Origin: Methanomassiliicoccales archaeon RumEn M1
GTDB taxonomy: Archaea; Thermoplasmatota; Thermoplasmata; Methanomassiliicoccales; Methanomassiliicoccaceae
NCBI GenBank assembly: GCA_001421185.1
Contig: LJKK01000123.1
Span: 1 to 60,874 of the forward strand
Direction: 5' to 3'
DNA length: 60,874 nucleotides
In this document: piece by piece, positions 9,207-19,344 of the stretch
Layout: every line of letters starts with the position of its first letter
Position numbering within the stretch: the first letter of the stretch is position 1
Notes under the pieces: model-generated
Databases searched by the model: none
The model's input: only the letters and a program-made list of their open reading frames with translations
What the model was told of the DNA's origin: nothing
Translations under genes and position numbers: made by a program

Positions 9207-10514
9207 ATGTCGATCTCCAAGGATGATAGGATCATTCTCAGGCCGGATGACATTCCGACCAAGTGGTACAATATCGCAGCCGACCTTCCCGAGCCCCTCT
9301 CTCCGCCGCTCGACCCGGCCACCAACCAGCCGATGAGGCCGGAGGACCTGGAGGCCATCTTCCCCAAGGGAGCCATCGCTCAGGAGATGTCGGTCGACAG
9401 GTACATCGATATCCCGGAGGAGGTGAGGGACGCCTATCTGATGCTGGGGAGGCCCTCGCCCCTTCAAAGAGCGCGGAGGCTGGAGAAGTACCTCAAGACC
9501 CCTGCCAGGATCTACTTCAAGCGGGAGGACCTCTCCCCGGCGGGCTCGCACAAGCCCAACTCGGCCATACCCCAGGCGTACCTCAACATGAAGGAAGGGG
9601 TGGAGAACCTCACCACCGAGACAGGGGCCGGCCAGTGGGGAACCGCCCTGGCCCTGGCGTGCGCCCATTTCGACCTCGGCTGCAAGGTGTTCATGGTGCG
9701 CTCCTCCTACGACCAGAAGCCCTTCAGGAGACTGGTCATGGAGACCTACGGTGCGACCGTGCACCCCTCGCCCAGTGACGTCACCGAGTACGGACGCTCC
9801 GTCAAGGAAAAGACGCCGGACCACCCCGGAACGCTCGGCATCGCCATCAGCGAGGCCGTGGAGATGTGCCTTCACCAGGAGAACACCAAGTACTCGCTGG
9901 GCAGCGTCCTCAACCACGTCATGCTGCACCAGACCGTCATCGGACAGGAGGTCATGATGCAGCTGGAGCAGATCGACACCGTTCCCGACTACATGGTGGC
10001 CTGCGTCGGCGGGGGCAGCAACTTCGCCGGGTTCTGCTTCCCCCTGATGGGGCAGAAGATCCGGGGGAAGGTGGAGACCGAGTTCATCGCGACCGAGCCG
10101 ACCTCCGTACCTTCGCTGACCAAAGGAGAGCTCCGATACGACTATGGCGACACCGGAGGGATGACCCCCAAGCTCAAGATGTACACCATGGGCTGTGAGT
10201 TCGTGCCCTCGGCCATACACGCGGGAGGGCTACGCTACCACGGCATGGCCCCCTCGGTCTCCAAGGTCGCCGAGCTGGGATACATGAAGACGTACGCGTA
10301 CGATCAGAGCGACACGTTCGCCGCGGGGGTCGCCTTCGCCAGGGCCGAGGGCATCATCCCCGCGCCGGAGAGCTGCCACGCGATCAAGGGCGCCATGGAC
10401 CTGGCCCTGGAGGCCAAGAAGAACAACGAGGAGAAGGTCATCGTGTTCAACCTGTCGGGCCATGGCCTGCTCGACATGGTCGGCTATGACCGGTACCTGC
10501 ACGGCAATCTATAG
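9207..10514 (+). CDS. trpB2: tryptophan synthase beta chain, TrpB2 type
   Basis: This 435-residue PLP enzyme condenses indole with serine. The PLP lysine lies in [11 protein letters not shown]. The substrate loop [13 protein letters not shown], the phosphate loop [11 protein letters not shown] and the C-terminal [11 protein letters not shown] are all visible. The long N-terminus and the [12 protein letters not shown] insert are typical of the TrpB2 subfamily, which acts without a tightly bound TrpA partner. No other trp genes are adjacent. The ATG at 9207 fits a leaderless mRNA, and an in-frame TTG at 9174 lies inside the promoter. Confidence 0.92.
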   Translation: MSISKDDRIILRPDDIPTKWYNIAADLPEPLSPPLDPATNQPMRPEDLEAIFPKGAIAQEMSVDRYIDIPEEVRDAYLMLGRPSPLQRARRLEKYLKTPARIYFKREDLSPAGSHKPNSAIPQAYLNMKEGVENLTTETGAGQWGTALALACAHFDLGCKVFMVRSSYDQKPFRRLVMETYGATVHPSPSDVTEYGRSVKEKTPDHPGTLGIAISEAVEMCLHQENTKYSLGSVLNHVMLHQTVIGQEVMMQLEQIDTVPDYMVACVGGGSNFAGFCFPLMGQKIRGKVETEFIATEPTSVPSLTKGELRYDYGDTGGMTPKLKMYTMGCEFVPSAIHAGGLRYHGMAPSVSKVAELGYMKTYAYDQSDTFAAGVAFARAEGIIPAPESCHAIKGAMDLALEAKKNNEEKVIVFNLSGHGLLDMVGYDRYLHGNL

Positions 10515-10727
10515 GCCGTTCTACGAAACCGCTTCTAAACCTCTTCTCGATTTCTTTTCTCGCAGAACGGTGTCCAGCATTTCACACCGTGAAGGACCCA
10601 GTTTTATGCCTAACTTCATATATTCTCAAGTCATTCACCTTATAATATTTAGGTCCAAAAAGGTGAGTGCACTCTGTCCGTCGATGCGTTCTATGGGGAG
10701 CCGACAAGAAAGCTGATCTCGTTCAGC

Positions 10728-11204
10728 ATGAACATAGGCCACCAGAGCGTCATGATGGACCGCGGCCGGACCTATCTTGTCTACGAGAAGCGCATGGAGC
10801 GCACGGGCCATTTGGCACGCCAGCTCGGTGAGATGGGGAGCCGTGTGCTGACCGCTACCAGACTGCATCCGAGCCTGGTGGCCGAAAGGACGGGATTGGA
10901 CGCCGACGAGTCCATATGGCTCAGCGAGCGGGCCGGTGCCGGGAACGTTCCCCCGGACCAGCTCAACAGGCTCTTCCAGAGGATAAGCGCATTCCTGTCG
11001 GAGAACCCGGACGGCACCGTAATGCTCGAAGGGGTCGAATACATTCTTCAGTACAATGATGTCAAGAAGGTCCTGGCGACCGTTGAGAGGGTCAACGACG
11101 TCATCATGTCCTCCCAGGCGGTCCTGATCATCTCCATCGACCCGATGACCCTGGACCCAAGGACCCTGGCCTATCTCAGACGGTGGGCAGAGATAATCGA
11201 ATGA
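10728..11204 (+). CDS. DUF835 protein (second of three)
   Basis: This 158-residue DUF835 protein is a paralogue of the genes at 7666 and 11221. Matching segments are RTYLVYEK, TRLHPSLVAERTGLDADESIWLSE, GTVMLEGVEYILQYNDVKKVLATVERV and LIISIDPMTLDPRTLAYLRRW. A TATA-like TTATAATATT lies near 10640. The frame stays open upstream without an ATG to about 10672, so a non-ATG start further upstream is possible. It is convergent with the third copy. Function unknown. Confidence 0.75.
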   Translation: MNIGHQSVMMDRGRTYLVYEKRMERTGHLARQLGEMGSRVLTATRLHPSLVAERTGLDADESIWLSERAGAGNVPPDQLNRLFQRISAFLSENPDGTVMLEGVEYILQYNDVKKVLATVERVNDVIMSSQAVLIISIDPMTLDPRTLAYLRRWAEIIE

Positions 11205-11220
11205 CCGTGGCCGGTAGCGC

Positions 11221-11766
11221 TTATGGGTTGGCGCATTCCTGCCCGATCATGGTGCTCATGCTAAGACCCTGGGCGGCGCCCTCGTGGTCCAGCAGCTCCT
11301 CTGATGTGAGCTGTGGGTATGCTTCCCACAGGCGCTCCATGTCCTTTGGTTCCAGGGTATGGGGGTCGATGAGCACCAGCATGGTCACGTCGGCCTGCTT
11401 CAGCAGACCATCGATCTCCTCCAGAGACCCCATGACCTTGCCGATGTCGTGGAACAGCAGCAGATACTCGAGACCGTCCAGCATCACCTTCCCTCCGGAG
11501 CGTCCCTTGAGCTCGGAGCGGAGGAGCTTTACCAGGGTGCCAAGGGCCTTGGGCGAGATGGTCCCGGCCTCCTTCTGGCTGCTGAGCCAGTAGCGTTTCG
11601 CCCTTTGCAGGCCGTACTTCTGGGCCACGTACTCGGGATGAAGGCGGCCGATGCACAGACCGCCGGAGGAGCCGCCGATCAACCGGGCGTAGGTCTGGTA
11701 GCCGGTGCGGGGATATCCTTCGATCAGCAGGGTTATGCGGGTGTCGTTCTTGACGTTACTGTTCAT
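11221..11766 (-). CDS. DUF835 protein (third of three)
   Basis: This 181-residue DUF835 protein contains GKVMLDGLEYLLLFHDIGKVMGSLEEI and TMLVLIDPHTLEPKDMERLWEAYPQL. The N-terminal half aligns with the second copy at ITLLIEG, GRLHPEYVAQKYGL and RYWLSSQKEAGTISP. It ends with a C-terminal extension (SMSTMIGQECANP). It is convergent with its paralogue at 10728 and divergent from the large regulator at 11879. Function unknown. Confidence 0.75.
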   Translation of the reverse strand: MNSNVKNDTRITLLIEGYPRTGYQTYARLIGGSSGGLCIGRLHPEYVAQKYGLQRAKRYWLSSQKEAGTISPKALGTLVKLLRSELKGRSGGKVMLDGLEYLLLFHDIGKVMGSLEEIDGLLKQADVTMLVLIDPHTLEPKDMERLWEAYPQLTSEELLDHEGAAQGLSMSTMIGQECANP

Positions 11767-11878
11767 AATATGACCTCAGCAACTTCCTAGCCCACTTTGG
11801 ATTGTGAGTATTTAATACAGTTTTGAGCATGCTCCTTTTGTTTCTGAACGCCATACCCTGGCCTAGGTGCATCGGTAG

Positions 11879-14571
11879 GTGTCAGTCCGAGCTGGAAAGA
11901 AAACCCTGCTGACCGTGCGTGAGAAGGTCATACTTCACATCCTCAGCTACCATAGGTTCATTTATGACGCCGATGCGCCCGCTGCCGCCACCCAGGAGGG
12001 GATCGCCGAGGCGGTGGACGTGGGACGCAACAACATATCCAAGACGGTCAACGCCCTGGCCAAGGACGGCTGGTGGAGATCCATACCAAGCACGTCAAGG
12101 GATTTCCCACCGTCAAGAAGGTGTACTTCCTCACACCCGTCGGGTTCCAGGCCGCGCTGGACCTCAAGGCGGAGATCGAGTCCATCCCCATCAAGGTGAC
12201 CGACTTCGACGGCAAGGTGCACAAGGACATCGTGGGCAAGCTGGGCGTATACCTTCCCGGGCGGTACACCTTCCTGGAGATGGTCATGGGCGTGGAGCAT
12301 GGGAAGTTCGACTGCGCTTCCTTCCACGAGAGCAGGATAAAGGCGGAGAGACGCTACGTCAACTACACCGACCGCAAGCCCGCGGTGCGCAACTTCTACG
12401 GCCGCTCCGAGGAGATGAAGCTGCTTTCCCAGTTCATCAATTCCAAGACCGCGAAGGTCATGGTCGTGGTAGGCATACCGGGCATGGGAAAGACCACTCT
12501 CATCGCCAAGTTCGTCCAGGACATCAGGGATGAACGCAACCTGTTCTGGTACCGGGTGCACGAGTGGGTCACCCTCAAGCTGCTGCTCGCGCCCCTGGCC
12601 GAGTTCCTCTCTCAACTTGGGCGCAAGGGCTTGGAAAGCTACCTGTCCAGGAACGACGTCCCCCAGGTAGGGGAGGTCACCGTGCTGCTGGAGACCGAGC
12701 TCAAGGACCTCTCGGCGGTCATCGTCCTGGACGACGTGCAGAAGGCCGACCCCTCGGTGGACGCGTTCCTCAGCGCCATCGTGGCGGTGCTCGAGAACCT
12801 TCCCCAGGTGTATGTGATATGCACCAGCCGGGAGATCCCCTCGTTCTACAGCCGGACCGCGGTGTTCAAGGGGTCCGTCGTCGAGCTGATGTTGGACGGC
12901 CTTGACAAGGAGAGCAGCTTCAGGCTCCTTCGCAGCCGGGACATCTCCGAGAAAGGGCTCATGGACATCTACCTGGCCACCAAGGGGCATCCCCTGTTCC
13001 TGGAACTGGTCGACAATCCCCGGAGCGCGCTGGGGAAGAACGTCAGGATGTTCATCGAGCAGGAGGTCCTGAGCAAGCTGGACTTCACCGAGAGGCGCAT
13101 CCTGGAGGTCGCCTCCATCTTCCGCTATCCGGTCCTCATAGAGGCCTTCTTCACCATGGAGGAGGAGATATCCAAGCAGCTGGACGGCACGTCCAAGGAG
13201 CTGAGCTACAACGACTACCTGGTGGACTACGACACCATGGACTCGCTCCTCAGCAAGTCCCTCATGCACGAGTCGGTGGGCCGCATGGTGGGGATGCACG
13301 ACCTGCTGCGCGACTTCTTCTATTCGCGGCTGACGCCCAGGCAGCGTGTGAGCTACCATAGCGCGGCGTGCCGCTACTACCTGCAGAACAGCTCGGCGCC
13401 CAGCCATGTGGAGGCATTGTACCATGCGCTGAAGGCCCAAGAGCACGACATGGCGATCCGCATCGCCGCCTCCCATGGAAGGGACATCATCGCCAAGGGG
13501 TACGGGCTCCCCTTCGCCCCCCTCTTGTCCGAGCTGCAGGCCGCGGCCCCCGGTATGGGCAAGGGCGAGAGGCTGGAGCTCCTCATGCTGGAGGGAGAGG
13601 TGCTGGATGTCCAAGGAGAATGGGACCGGGCCATTGGGCGCTATGAGGAAGCGGACCGCCTGGCCGATCCGGCCGCCGACCAGAGGGTCCTCGCCGAGAT
13701 CGGCTGGCGCGTCGGCCTGATCCATCTGCGGAGATCGAACCTCGAACGGGCCGAGGACTGCTTCAATAGAAGTCTGGAGCAGGCCACCGCCATCGATGAC
13801 AAGCATACCCTGGTCAACGTGCACTATGGCCTGGGCGGCATCATGCAGGACCGCGGCCGCATGCATGAGGCGCTGGCGGAATACCAGCGCTCACACGACC
13901 TGGCGCGCTCCATCGGCGACCATGCCAGCATAGGGAGGGCGCTGTACGGCATAGGGCGCATCTACACCGGAATGATGGAACATCCCCAGGCCCTGAAGGC
14001 CAAGAAGGAGGCCCTAGAGGAAGTGGAGCGCACCGGCGATGTGGACGAGATCGCGAGGGTATGCATCGGCATCGGCGTCACCCTGGGAGACATGGGCGAT
14101 CATGCCGAGGCTGCGAAGTACCACGAGCGGGCGGTGGAGATGGGGCGCAAGTCCGGGAACATGTTCCTGAAGGGATACGCCACCCGCAACCTGGCCAGCA
14201 CCCTCATCGAGATGGGCGACCTCAGCCAGGCCGAAGGCATGCTGGAGCCGGTGGCCGAGGTGTTCAGGAAGCTCAACAATCCCCACTTGGCGGCGGACGT
14301 CCACCTCATGAGAGGGTACATCCATAGCCGCAAGAGGAACTGGGAATGGGCCAAGGGAGAGTTCAACGCCGCCCTGGACATCGTAAGGCCCATGTCCATG
14401 CCCCTGGTGCTGGGAAGATGGCTGTTCGAGATCTCCAAGGAATACATCAGCAACGGGGACCGGGAGGGCGCGGGAGAGCTGCTCGCCGAGGCCCTGAGAC
14501 TATCCTCCGGCGGCGAGGCCGAGAACCTCCGCAAGGAGGTCCAGGTGGCCCTGGAGCGCATGAGCACATGA
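11879..14571 (+). CDS. HTH / P-loop NTPase / TPR regulator (frameshifted)
   Basis: The restored protein has about 897 residues. An N-terminal winged HTH (VREKVILHILSYHRF...EGIAEAVDVGRNNISKTVNALAKDG) comes first. A STAND-type NTPase follows, with Walker A VVGIPGMGKTTL and Walker B AVIVLDDVQ. The last ~400 residues are TPR-like helical repeats. The layout resembles MalT/AfsR-type signal-sensing ATPases that oligomerise on ligand binding. The raw sequence breaks near 12070: GGCTGGTGG needs one more C so that DGLVEIHTKHVKGFP reads through. It starts with a GTG. The partner or ligand is unknown, and the adjacent DUF835 genes are candidates. Confidence 0.8.
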
Positions 14572-14614
14572 TGGCAAACGCATGAATTGATGATCTGAGA
14601 AAAAACAGAAGGGG

Positions 14615-14632
14615 CCTCTCCCGGAGGAGAGG
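14615..14632. terminator. hairpin terminator between convergent genes
   Basis: CCTCTC and GAGAGG form a perfect six-pair stem around the loop CCGGAG. The hairpin lies between the stop of the HTH/TPR gene and the stop of the small repeat protein on the other strand, so it may serve both. Confidence 0.5.
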
Positions 14633-14643
14633 AGAAGATCCAT

Positions 14644-14763
14644 TCAGTGGGGCTCGAGACCGGGGATGATATGAGGCTCAAGACCCGGGATAATGTGGGG
14701 CTCGAGACCGGGGATGATATGAGGCTCAAGACCCGGGATAATGTGGGGCTCGAGACCGGGGAT
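14644..14763 (-). repeat. 24-bp tandem repeat, five copies, alternating A/B types
   Basis: Five in-frame 24-bp units encode HIIPGLEP. Two nucleotide variants alternate strictly as A-B-A-B-A: one contains CTCGAG-ACCGGGG and the other CTCAAG-ACCCGGG. The period is therefore really 48 bp. The variants differ only at synonymous positions, apart from the ends of the array. Confidence 0.9.
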
Positions 14764-14865
14764 GATATATGCGATGGCTGAGAGATCGAATCCGGCGACT
14801 GCAAGTCCGAGCGCCGCAACGGTCGCGGCCGCGATTCCGACAATAGCTATCAATTTGAACTTCAT
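14644..14865 (-). CDS. secreted or membrane-anchored octapeptide-repeat miniprotein
   Basis: This 73-residue protein starts with a lysine-flanked hydrophobic segment (MKFKLIAIVGIAAATVAAL...), a signal peptide or membrane anchor of about 25 residues. After FDLSAIAY come five copies of IIPGLEPH to the last residue. The ATG at 14865 has GAGG upstream, and a TTTATA box near 14921-14926 is placed for a transcript start close to 14897, so the gene looks expressed. I recognise no family. The Pro/Gly/His repeats might bind metal or form a surface fibre, but that is inference. Confidence 0.7.
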   Translation of the reverse strand: MKFKLIAIVGIAAATVAALGLAVAGFDLSAIAYIIPGLEPHIIPGLEPHIIPGLEPHIIPGLEPHIIPGLEPH

Positions 14866-15053
14866 ATTCCTCAACACTCTCTACGATATATTTCTGCACC
14901 GTTTTCGCCTTGTTCGTATAAAAGAGGTCTTTGAGCATGCTACAGTTAAGTTTAAATATGTTAATTTGAAGAACGCCGCCCCCCGAGATACTGGCCATAT
15001 CAAAAAGGGCGTTCACGACGGCTGATAAATAGGAGCTGGCCATTTCCCAGGTC

Positions 15054-15752
15054 ATGGGCCATATGTACTTCGGCCGACCCATCGGGGCGGTGGTGCTGGA
15101 CCTCGACGGCACCCTGATACACTCCACCGTCGACTTCTCCCTGATGAAGGTCCAGCTCATCGATGAGCTGAAGATCAGGGGAGTGCCGACCGACGTGATG
15201 GACCCCTCCATAACGGTGACGGAGAACGTGGACAGGGTGCACTCCTACCTCGTCTCGTCCGGCCGCTCCCAGGAGTGGGAGGTGGTGGAGGCCTTGGTCT
15301 CCGGGATGATGGAGCGGGCGGAGATGGAGCGGGTGCACCTCACCCTCCCGGTGGAAGGGGCCCGGGAAACGGCCCTGGAGCTGAGGCGGATGGGCCTGCG
15401 GGTGGGCCTTCTGACCCGCGGCTCCCGACGGTACGCCACCGCGGCCATGGCCTATGCTGGCCTGGATGGCATCATGGACGAGCTGATGTTCCGCGACGAT
15501 CACGGCGAGAGGGAGGCGAAGCCCAACCCCCTCGCCCTGCGCCGCATGGCCGGTCTTCTGGAGGTCCCGGTGGAGGAGTGCCTCATGGTGGGGGACCATT
15601 CGATCGACAGTTCATGCGCCCACGGCGCGGGGGCGGCCTTCCTGGGGGTCCTGACCGGCTCGTTCAGCCAGGAGGATTGGCGCCGGATCGGATGCCGGTA
15701 CACCGACAGCGTGGCAGACGTCCCCCGCTTCCTCGTGCCGCAGGGCCGTTGA
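15054..15752 (+). CDS. HAD-superfamily phosphatase
   Basis: This 232-residue hydrolase has the HAD motifs in order: VVLDLDGTLIHS (nucleophile Asp), GLLTRGS (motif II), the Lys of EAKPNPLAL (motif III) and CLMVGDHSIDSSCAHGAGAAFLGVLTG (motif IV). The helical cap between motifs I and II is of the phosphoglycolate-phosphatase type. A TATA-like GATAAATAG about 30 bases upstream supports a leaderless ATG at 15054, with a second ATG at 15063. The natural substrate cannot be told. It is convergent with the copper regulator gene. Confidence 0.85.
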   Translation: MGHMYFGRPIGAVVLDLDGTLIHSTVDFSLMKVQLIDELKIRGVPTDVMDPSITVTENVDRVHSYLVSSGRSQEWEVVEALVSGMMERAEMERVHLTLPVEGARETALELRRMGLRVGLLTRGSRRYATAAMAYAGLDGIMDELMFRDDHGEREAKPNPLALRRMAGLLEVPVEECLMVGDHSIDSSCAHGAGAAFLGVLTGSFSQEDWRRIGCRYTDSVADVPRFLVPQGR

Positions 15753-15769
15753 GCCCTGGACGAGCGCGC

Positions 15770-16357
15770 TCACCTGCCCGACGGGGCTCCCGTGTACACG
15801 TTCATGCAGGCCGGGGAGCACAGGTAGATCTCCTCGGTGCCTTCCCGGACCTTGAGGGGATGGTCCCTCATCTGCCGGCCGCATTGCTGGCAGGGCATGA
15901 CCACTTGCAGCCCCGGGACCACCGAGGCGCGGTCCTCCTCCTTTCCCACGCCTATGACGTTGGCGATGTCGTACTCCACTATCTCCGGTATCTCGCCCAA
16001 CCGGACCGCGAAGTCGTTGATGAGATGGGTGCTCGTGAAGGTGCAGATGAGCATGAGGCGACCGCTGCTGAGGAAGAACATCTGCCGGACAACGTCGTCC
16101 TCCAACAGCCTCTGCGCCACCGCCGAGAGATCGGACGGCCTGGCCTTGATGGTCACCACGGCGCTCATCTCTCCCAGCCTTTCGGTGTCCAGATTGGCCC
16201 GGTACCCTCTAATGGCGCCCATCCTCTCCAGGTTGCTGACCTTGCTGCTGACGGTGGGAACGCTGACCTTGACCTTCTCCGCGATCTGCCGGAAGGACAG
16301 CCGCCCATTGCTCTGCAGGACCTGCAGGATGCGGATGTCGTTGCCGTCGAGGGACAT
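15770..16357 (-). CDS. Lrp/AsnC regulator with C-terminal TRASH domain (copper sensor)
   Basis: This 195-residue regulator has an AsnC-type HTH (residues 1-60: DIRILQVLQSNGRLSFRQIAEKVK then VPTVSSKVSNLERMG) and a middle ligand-type alpha/beta domain. The Cys-rich C-terminal TRASH domain carries MPCQQCGRQM and LCSPACMNVY. This HTH-plus-TRASH design is known from archaeal CopT/CopR regulators that sense copper and control a CopA ATPase. The divergent gene across a 156-bp gap is exactly such an ATPase, which supports the assignment. The shared gap should contain the operator. Confidence 0.88.
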   Translation of the reverse strand: MSLDGNDIRILQVLQSNGRLSFRQIAEKVKVSVPTVSSKVSNLERMGAIRGYRANLDTERLGEMSAVVTIKARPSDLSAVAQRLLEDDVVRQMFFLSSGRLMLICTFTSTHLINDFAVRLGEIPEIVEYDIANVIGVGKEEDRASVVPGLQVVMPCQQCGRQMRDHPLKVREGTEEIYLCSPACMNVYTGAPSGR

Positions 16358-16513
16358 GAAGGTCGGTTGCGAGCGCCGTCCCTATAATTCTTTCCAAGAA
16401 TAAGAAAAAGGACCTTCCGGATTACAGACCGGAAGCGGAGAGCGCCACATGCTTCGATATCGTCAAGTCGAAATAGAGATAGTTTTGAATAATCACCGAG
16501 GTTATGAAAATCC

Positions 16514-19024
16514 ATGGATGGCAAGCCATGCGTCGAGGAGTGCCCCCTCCCCCCTCCGCCGGGCATGAAGACCTCTACCTTCGGCATCATCGGCATGATG
16601 TGCGCCTCGTGCGTCGGTACGGTGGAGGAGGCCATCAGGGAACTGCCTGGCATCGAGGACGTGTCGGTCAATCTGACCACCGAGCGAGCCAGGGTGGTGT
16701 ACGACCCGTCGAAGGTCACCCCGGAGCGGATAGCCAAGGCGGTGGAGGAAGCAGGCTACCAGGTAGCGGTGAGCGAAGTGACCATGTCGATCGGGGGCAT
16801 GGCATGTGCCACCTGCGCCCAGGCCATAGAGTCGTCATTGATGGACCTTGACGGGGTGTACTCAGCATCGGTCAACCTCGCCACCGAGCGGGTGACCGTC
16901 CGTTACAATCCCGACTCGGTCACGCTGCCTGCCATCAAGGCCGCCATCATCGACGCGGGATATTCCATCCTGGAGTCCGAGACGGTCGACACCGAGATGG
17001 CCGCCCGGGAGCGGGAGAGGAAGCGGCAGCTGGCCCTTCTGGTCTTCTCCCTGGCGCTCAGCGTGCCCATCATGCTGCTCATGCTGGGCTTCGACCTCCT
17101 GGGCCTGGGGACCGCGCTGGGCCTATCGCAGCAGGTGCAGAACCTCCTGCTGTTCGTCATGGCCACGCCGGTGCAGTTCATCGCCGGCTACCAGTTCTAT
17201 GTCGGCACCTACAGGGCGCTGCTCAACCGACGGGCCAACATGGACACGCTGATTGCCATCGGCTCGTCGGCGGCGTACATCTACTCGGTGGCGGTGACGT
17301 TCCTTCCCGACGTGCTCCACCTGAGCCATCACACCTACTTCGACACCTCGGCGATGATCATCTCGCTCATCCTGTTCGGCAAGTACCTGGAGGCCAAGGC
17401 CAAGGGCAGGACCTCGGAGGCCATACGCAAGCTGGTCGACCTGCAGGCCAGGACCGCCCGGGTGGTCCGCGACGGCGTCGAGGTCGAGGTGCCAGTGGAG
17501 GACGTGGCGGTGGGCGACACGTTCATCGTCCGACCGGGAGAGAAGATCGCCACCGACGGGATGGTCCTGGAGGGCGAGTCGGCGGTGGACGAGAGCATGC
17601 TCACCGGCGAGAGCGTGCCGGTCGACAAGGCGCCCGGCGCGACGGTCATCGGTGGCTCCATCAACCGGAACGGCGCCCTCAAGGTGCGCGCCGAGAAGGT
17701 GGGCAAGGACACCGCGCTCTCGCAGATCATCCGCCTAGTGGAGGATGCCCAGGCCTCCAAGGCGCCCATCCAGCGATATGCCGACAGCGTCTCGGCATGG
17801 TTCGTCCCGGCCGTCATCGCCATCGCCGTCGCCGCCTTTGCGGTGTGGTACCTCTATCTGTTCGACGCGCTGGGGGTGGACGGCGACCGCTTCATCTTCT
17901 CCCTCATCATCTTCATCTCCGTGCTGGTCATCTCGTGCCCCTGCGCGCTGGGCCTGGCCACCCCCACGGCCATCATGGTCGGTTCCGGGAAGGGGGCGGA
18001 GAACGGCATCCTGGTCAAGAACGGGGGCGCGCTGGAGACCGCCGGGAAGGTCACCACCGTGGTGTTCGACAAGACCGGGACGCTCACCCGGGGTGAGCCG
18101 GAGGTCACCGACATCGTGACCTTTGGAGCCAGCGAGGGGGAGCTGCTCCTCATGGCAGCGGCGGCCGAACGGGGGTCCGAGCATCCCCTGGGAGAGGCGA
18201 TCGTCCGGCGCGCCTCCCACGAGGGAATAGCGGTCCCGGAGGCCGAGAGGTTCGGAGCGGTGACCGGCAAGGGCATCAGGTCGGCCGTTCAGGGGAGAGA
18301 AGTGCTGATCGGCAACCGGGCGCTGATGGAGTCCGACGGCATCGATATCGGCCAGGCCGAGGAGGCGCTGGAAAGCCTGGAGAAGGCGGGCAAGACCGCC
18401 ATGATCGTGTCCATCGATGGCCGCGTGGCCGGGGTGATCGGCGTGGCCGACGTCCTCAAGGAGACCTCGGTGCGGGCGGTCCAGGAGCTGCGGGGCATGG
18501 GCATCGACGTCATCATGCTGACCGGCGACAACAGGCGCACCGCGGCCGTCATCGCCGCCCAGACGGGAATAGAAAACTTTATCGCGGAAGTACTACCAGA
18601 GAACAAGGTGCAAGAGGTGGCGAGGCTGCAGGGCGAGGGCCGCATCGTGGCCATGGTGGGCGACGGCATCAACGACGCGCCGGCGCTTGCCCAGGCCGAC
18701 GTCGGCATAGCGATCGGCAGCGGAACGGACGTGGCCATGGAAACGGGCGACATCGTCCTCATCCGCTCCGACCTATTGGACGTGGTGGCCGCCATACAGC
18801 TGTCGAGGAGGACCATGACCAAGATCCGTCAGAACCTGTTCTGGGCGCTGGGATACAACACGGCCGGCATACCGATAGCGGCTGGCGTGCTGTTCCCGTT
18901 CTTCGGCATCCTCCTGAACCCCATCGTGGCGGCCGGCGCCATGGCGCTGAGCTCGGTATCGGTGGTCTCCAACGCCGCCCTGCTGAAACGCTACACCCCG
19001 GAGATAAAGAGGGAGGAGAACTGA
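16514..19024 (+). CDS. copA: copper-exporting P-type ATPase (P1B)
   Basis: This 836-residue ATPase moves Cu(I) out of the cytoplasm. Two heavy-metal-associated domains carry GMMCASCVGT (about residue 30) and GGMACATCAQ (about 100). The eight-helix membrane core has the metal-binding SCPCALGLATPTAI. The cytoplasmic domains show MLTGESVPVDK (actuator), VVFDKTGTLTRGEP (phosphorylation), SEHPLGEAI and MVGDGINDAPALAQADVGIAIGSGTD (ATP binding and hinge). The Cys-rich N-terminus (CVEECPLPPPPG) may help bind copper. It is divergent from the TRASH regulator and followed by a YHS miniprotein, making a copper-resistance module. Confidence 0.96.
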   Translation: MDGKPCVEECPLPPPPGMKTSTFGIIGMMCASCVGTVEEAIRELPGIEDVSVNLTTERARVVYDPSKVTPERIAKAVEEAGYQVAVSEVTMSIGGMACATCAQAIESSLMDLDGVYSASVNLATERVTVRYNPDSVTLPAIKAAIIDAGYSILESETVDTEMAARERERKRQLALLVFSLALSVPIMLLMLGFDLLGLGTALGLSQQVQNLLLFVMATPVQFIAGYQFYVGTYRALLNRRANMDTLIAIGSSAAYIYSVAVTFLPDVLHLSHHTYFDTSAMIISLILFGKYLEAKAKGRTSEAIRKLVDLQARTARVVRDGVEVEVPVEDVAVGDTFIVRPGEKIATDGMVLEGESAVDESMLTGESVPVDKAPGATVIGGSINRNGALKVRAEKVGKDTALSQIIRLVEDAQASKAPIQRYADSVSAWFVPAVIAIAVAAFAVWYLYLFDALGVDGDRFIFSLIIFISVLVISCPCALGLATPTAIMVGSGKGAENGILVKNGGALETAGKVTTVVFDKTGTLTRGEPEVTDIVTFGASEGELLLMAAAAERGSEHPLGEAIVRRASHEGIAVPEAERFGAVTGKGIRSAVQGREVLIGNRALMESDGIDIGQAEEALESLEKAGKTAMIVSIDGRVAGVIGVADVLKETSVRAVQELRGMGIDVIMLTGDNRRTAAVIAAQTGIENFIAEVLPENKVQEVARLQGEGRIVAMVGDGINDAPALAQADVGIAIGSGTDVAMETGDIVLIRSDLLDVVAAIQLSRRTMTKIRQNLFWALGYNTAGIPIAAGVLFPFFGILLNPIVAAGAMALSSVSVVSNAALLKRYTPEIKREEN

Positions 19025-19175
19025 CGGACATGGACCCATCGTGCGACGTGGAGGTCGACCGGCGACCGGCCCGTAGGTCGGAGCGGGGGAGCGAGAGCAC
19101 CGTTCCCGCTCCCAGAGCCATGCGCAGTTCGACATGCCCCCGGGAAGGACCGGAACATGAGACGGAGGTGAAGGG

Positions 19176-19340
19176 ATGGCACAGGACCAGGTGTGCGGCT
19201 GCGAGGTCGATGAGACCGCGGCCCAGTTCAAGAGCGAGTTCGAAGGCAGGACGTACTACTTCTGCACCGCGGGATGCAAGGCCAAGTTCGATTCCGACCC
19301 CTCGCGGTGGGCCAGGGAGCCGGCGATAAGATCGGTGTGA
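19176..19340 (+). CDS. YHS-domain miniprotein
   Basis: This 54-residue protein starts MAQDQVCGCEVDE and contains the YHS/TRASH-type metal-binding pattern FEGRTYYFCTAGCKAKFDSDPSRW. GGAGGTGAAGGG lies just before the ATG. It sits 150 bases downstream of copA on the same strand, and stand-alone YHS proteins are common partners of P1B ATPases. A role as copper chaperone or sink is likely. Its stop nearly meets the end of the convergent flavodoxin gene. Confidence 0.85.
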   Translation: MAQDQVCGCEVDETAAQFKSEFEGRTYYFCTAGCKAKFDSDPSRWAREPAIRSV

Positions 19341-19344
19341 GCGG

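Noticed and set aside
11962-13866. A 634-codon open frame antisense to the HTH/TPR regulator
   Set aside because: It has a shadow-type composition (Leu/His/Gln/Asp-rich). The plus strand carries Walker and HTH motifs.
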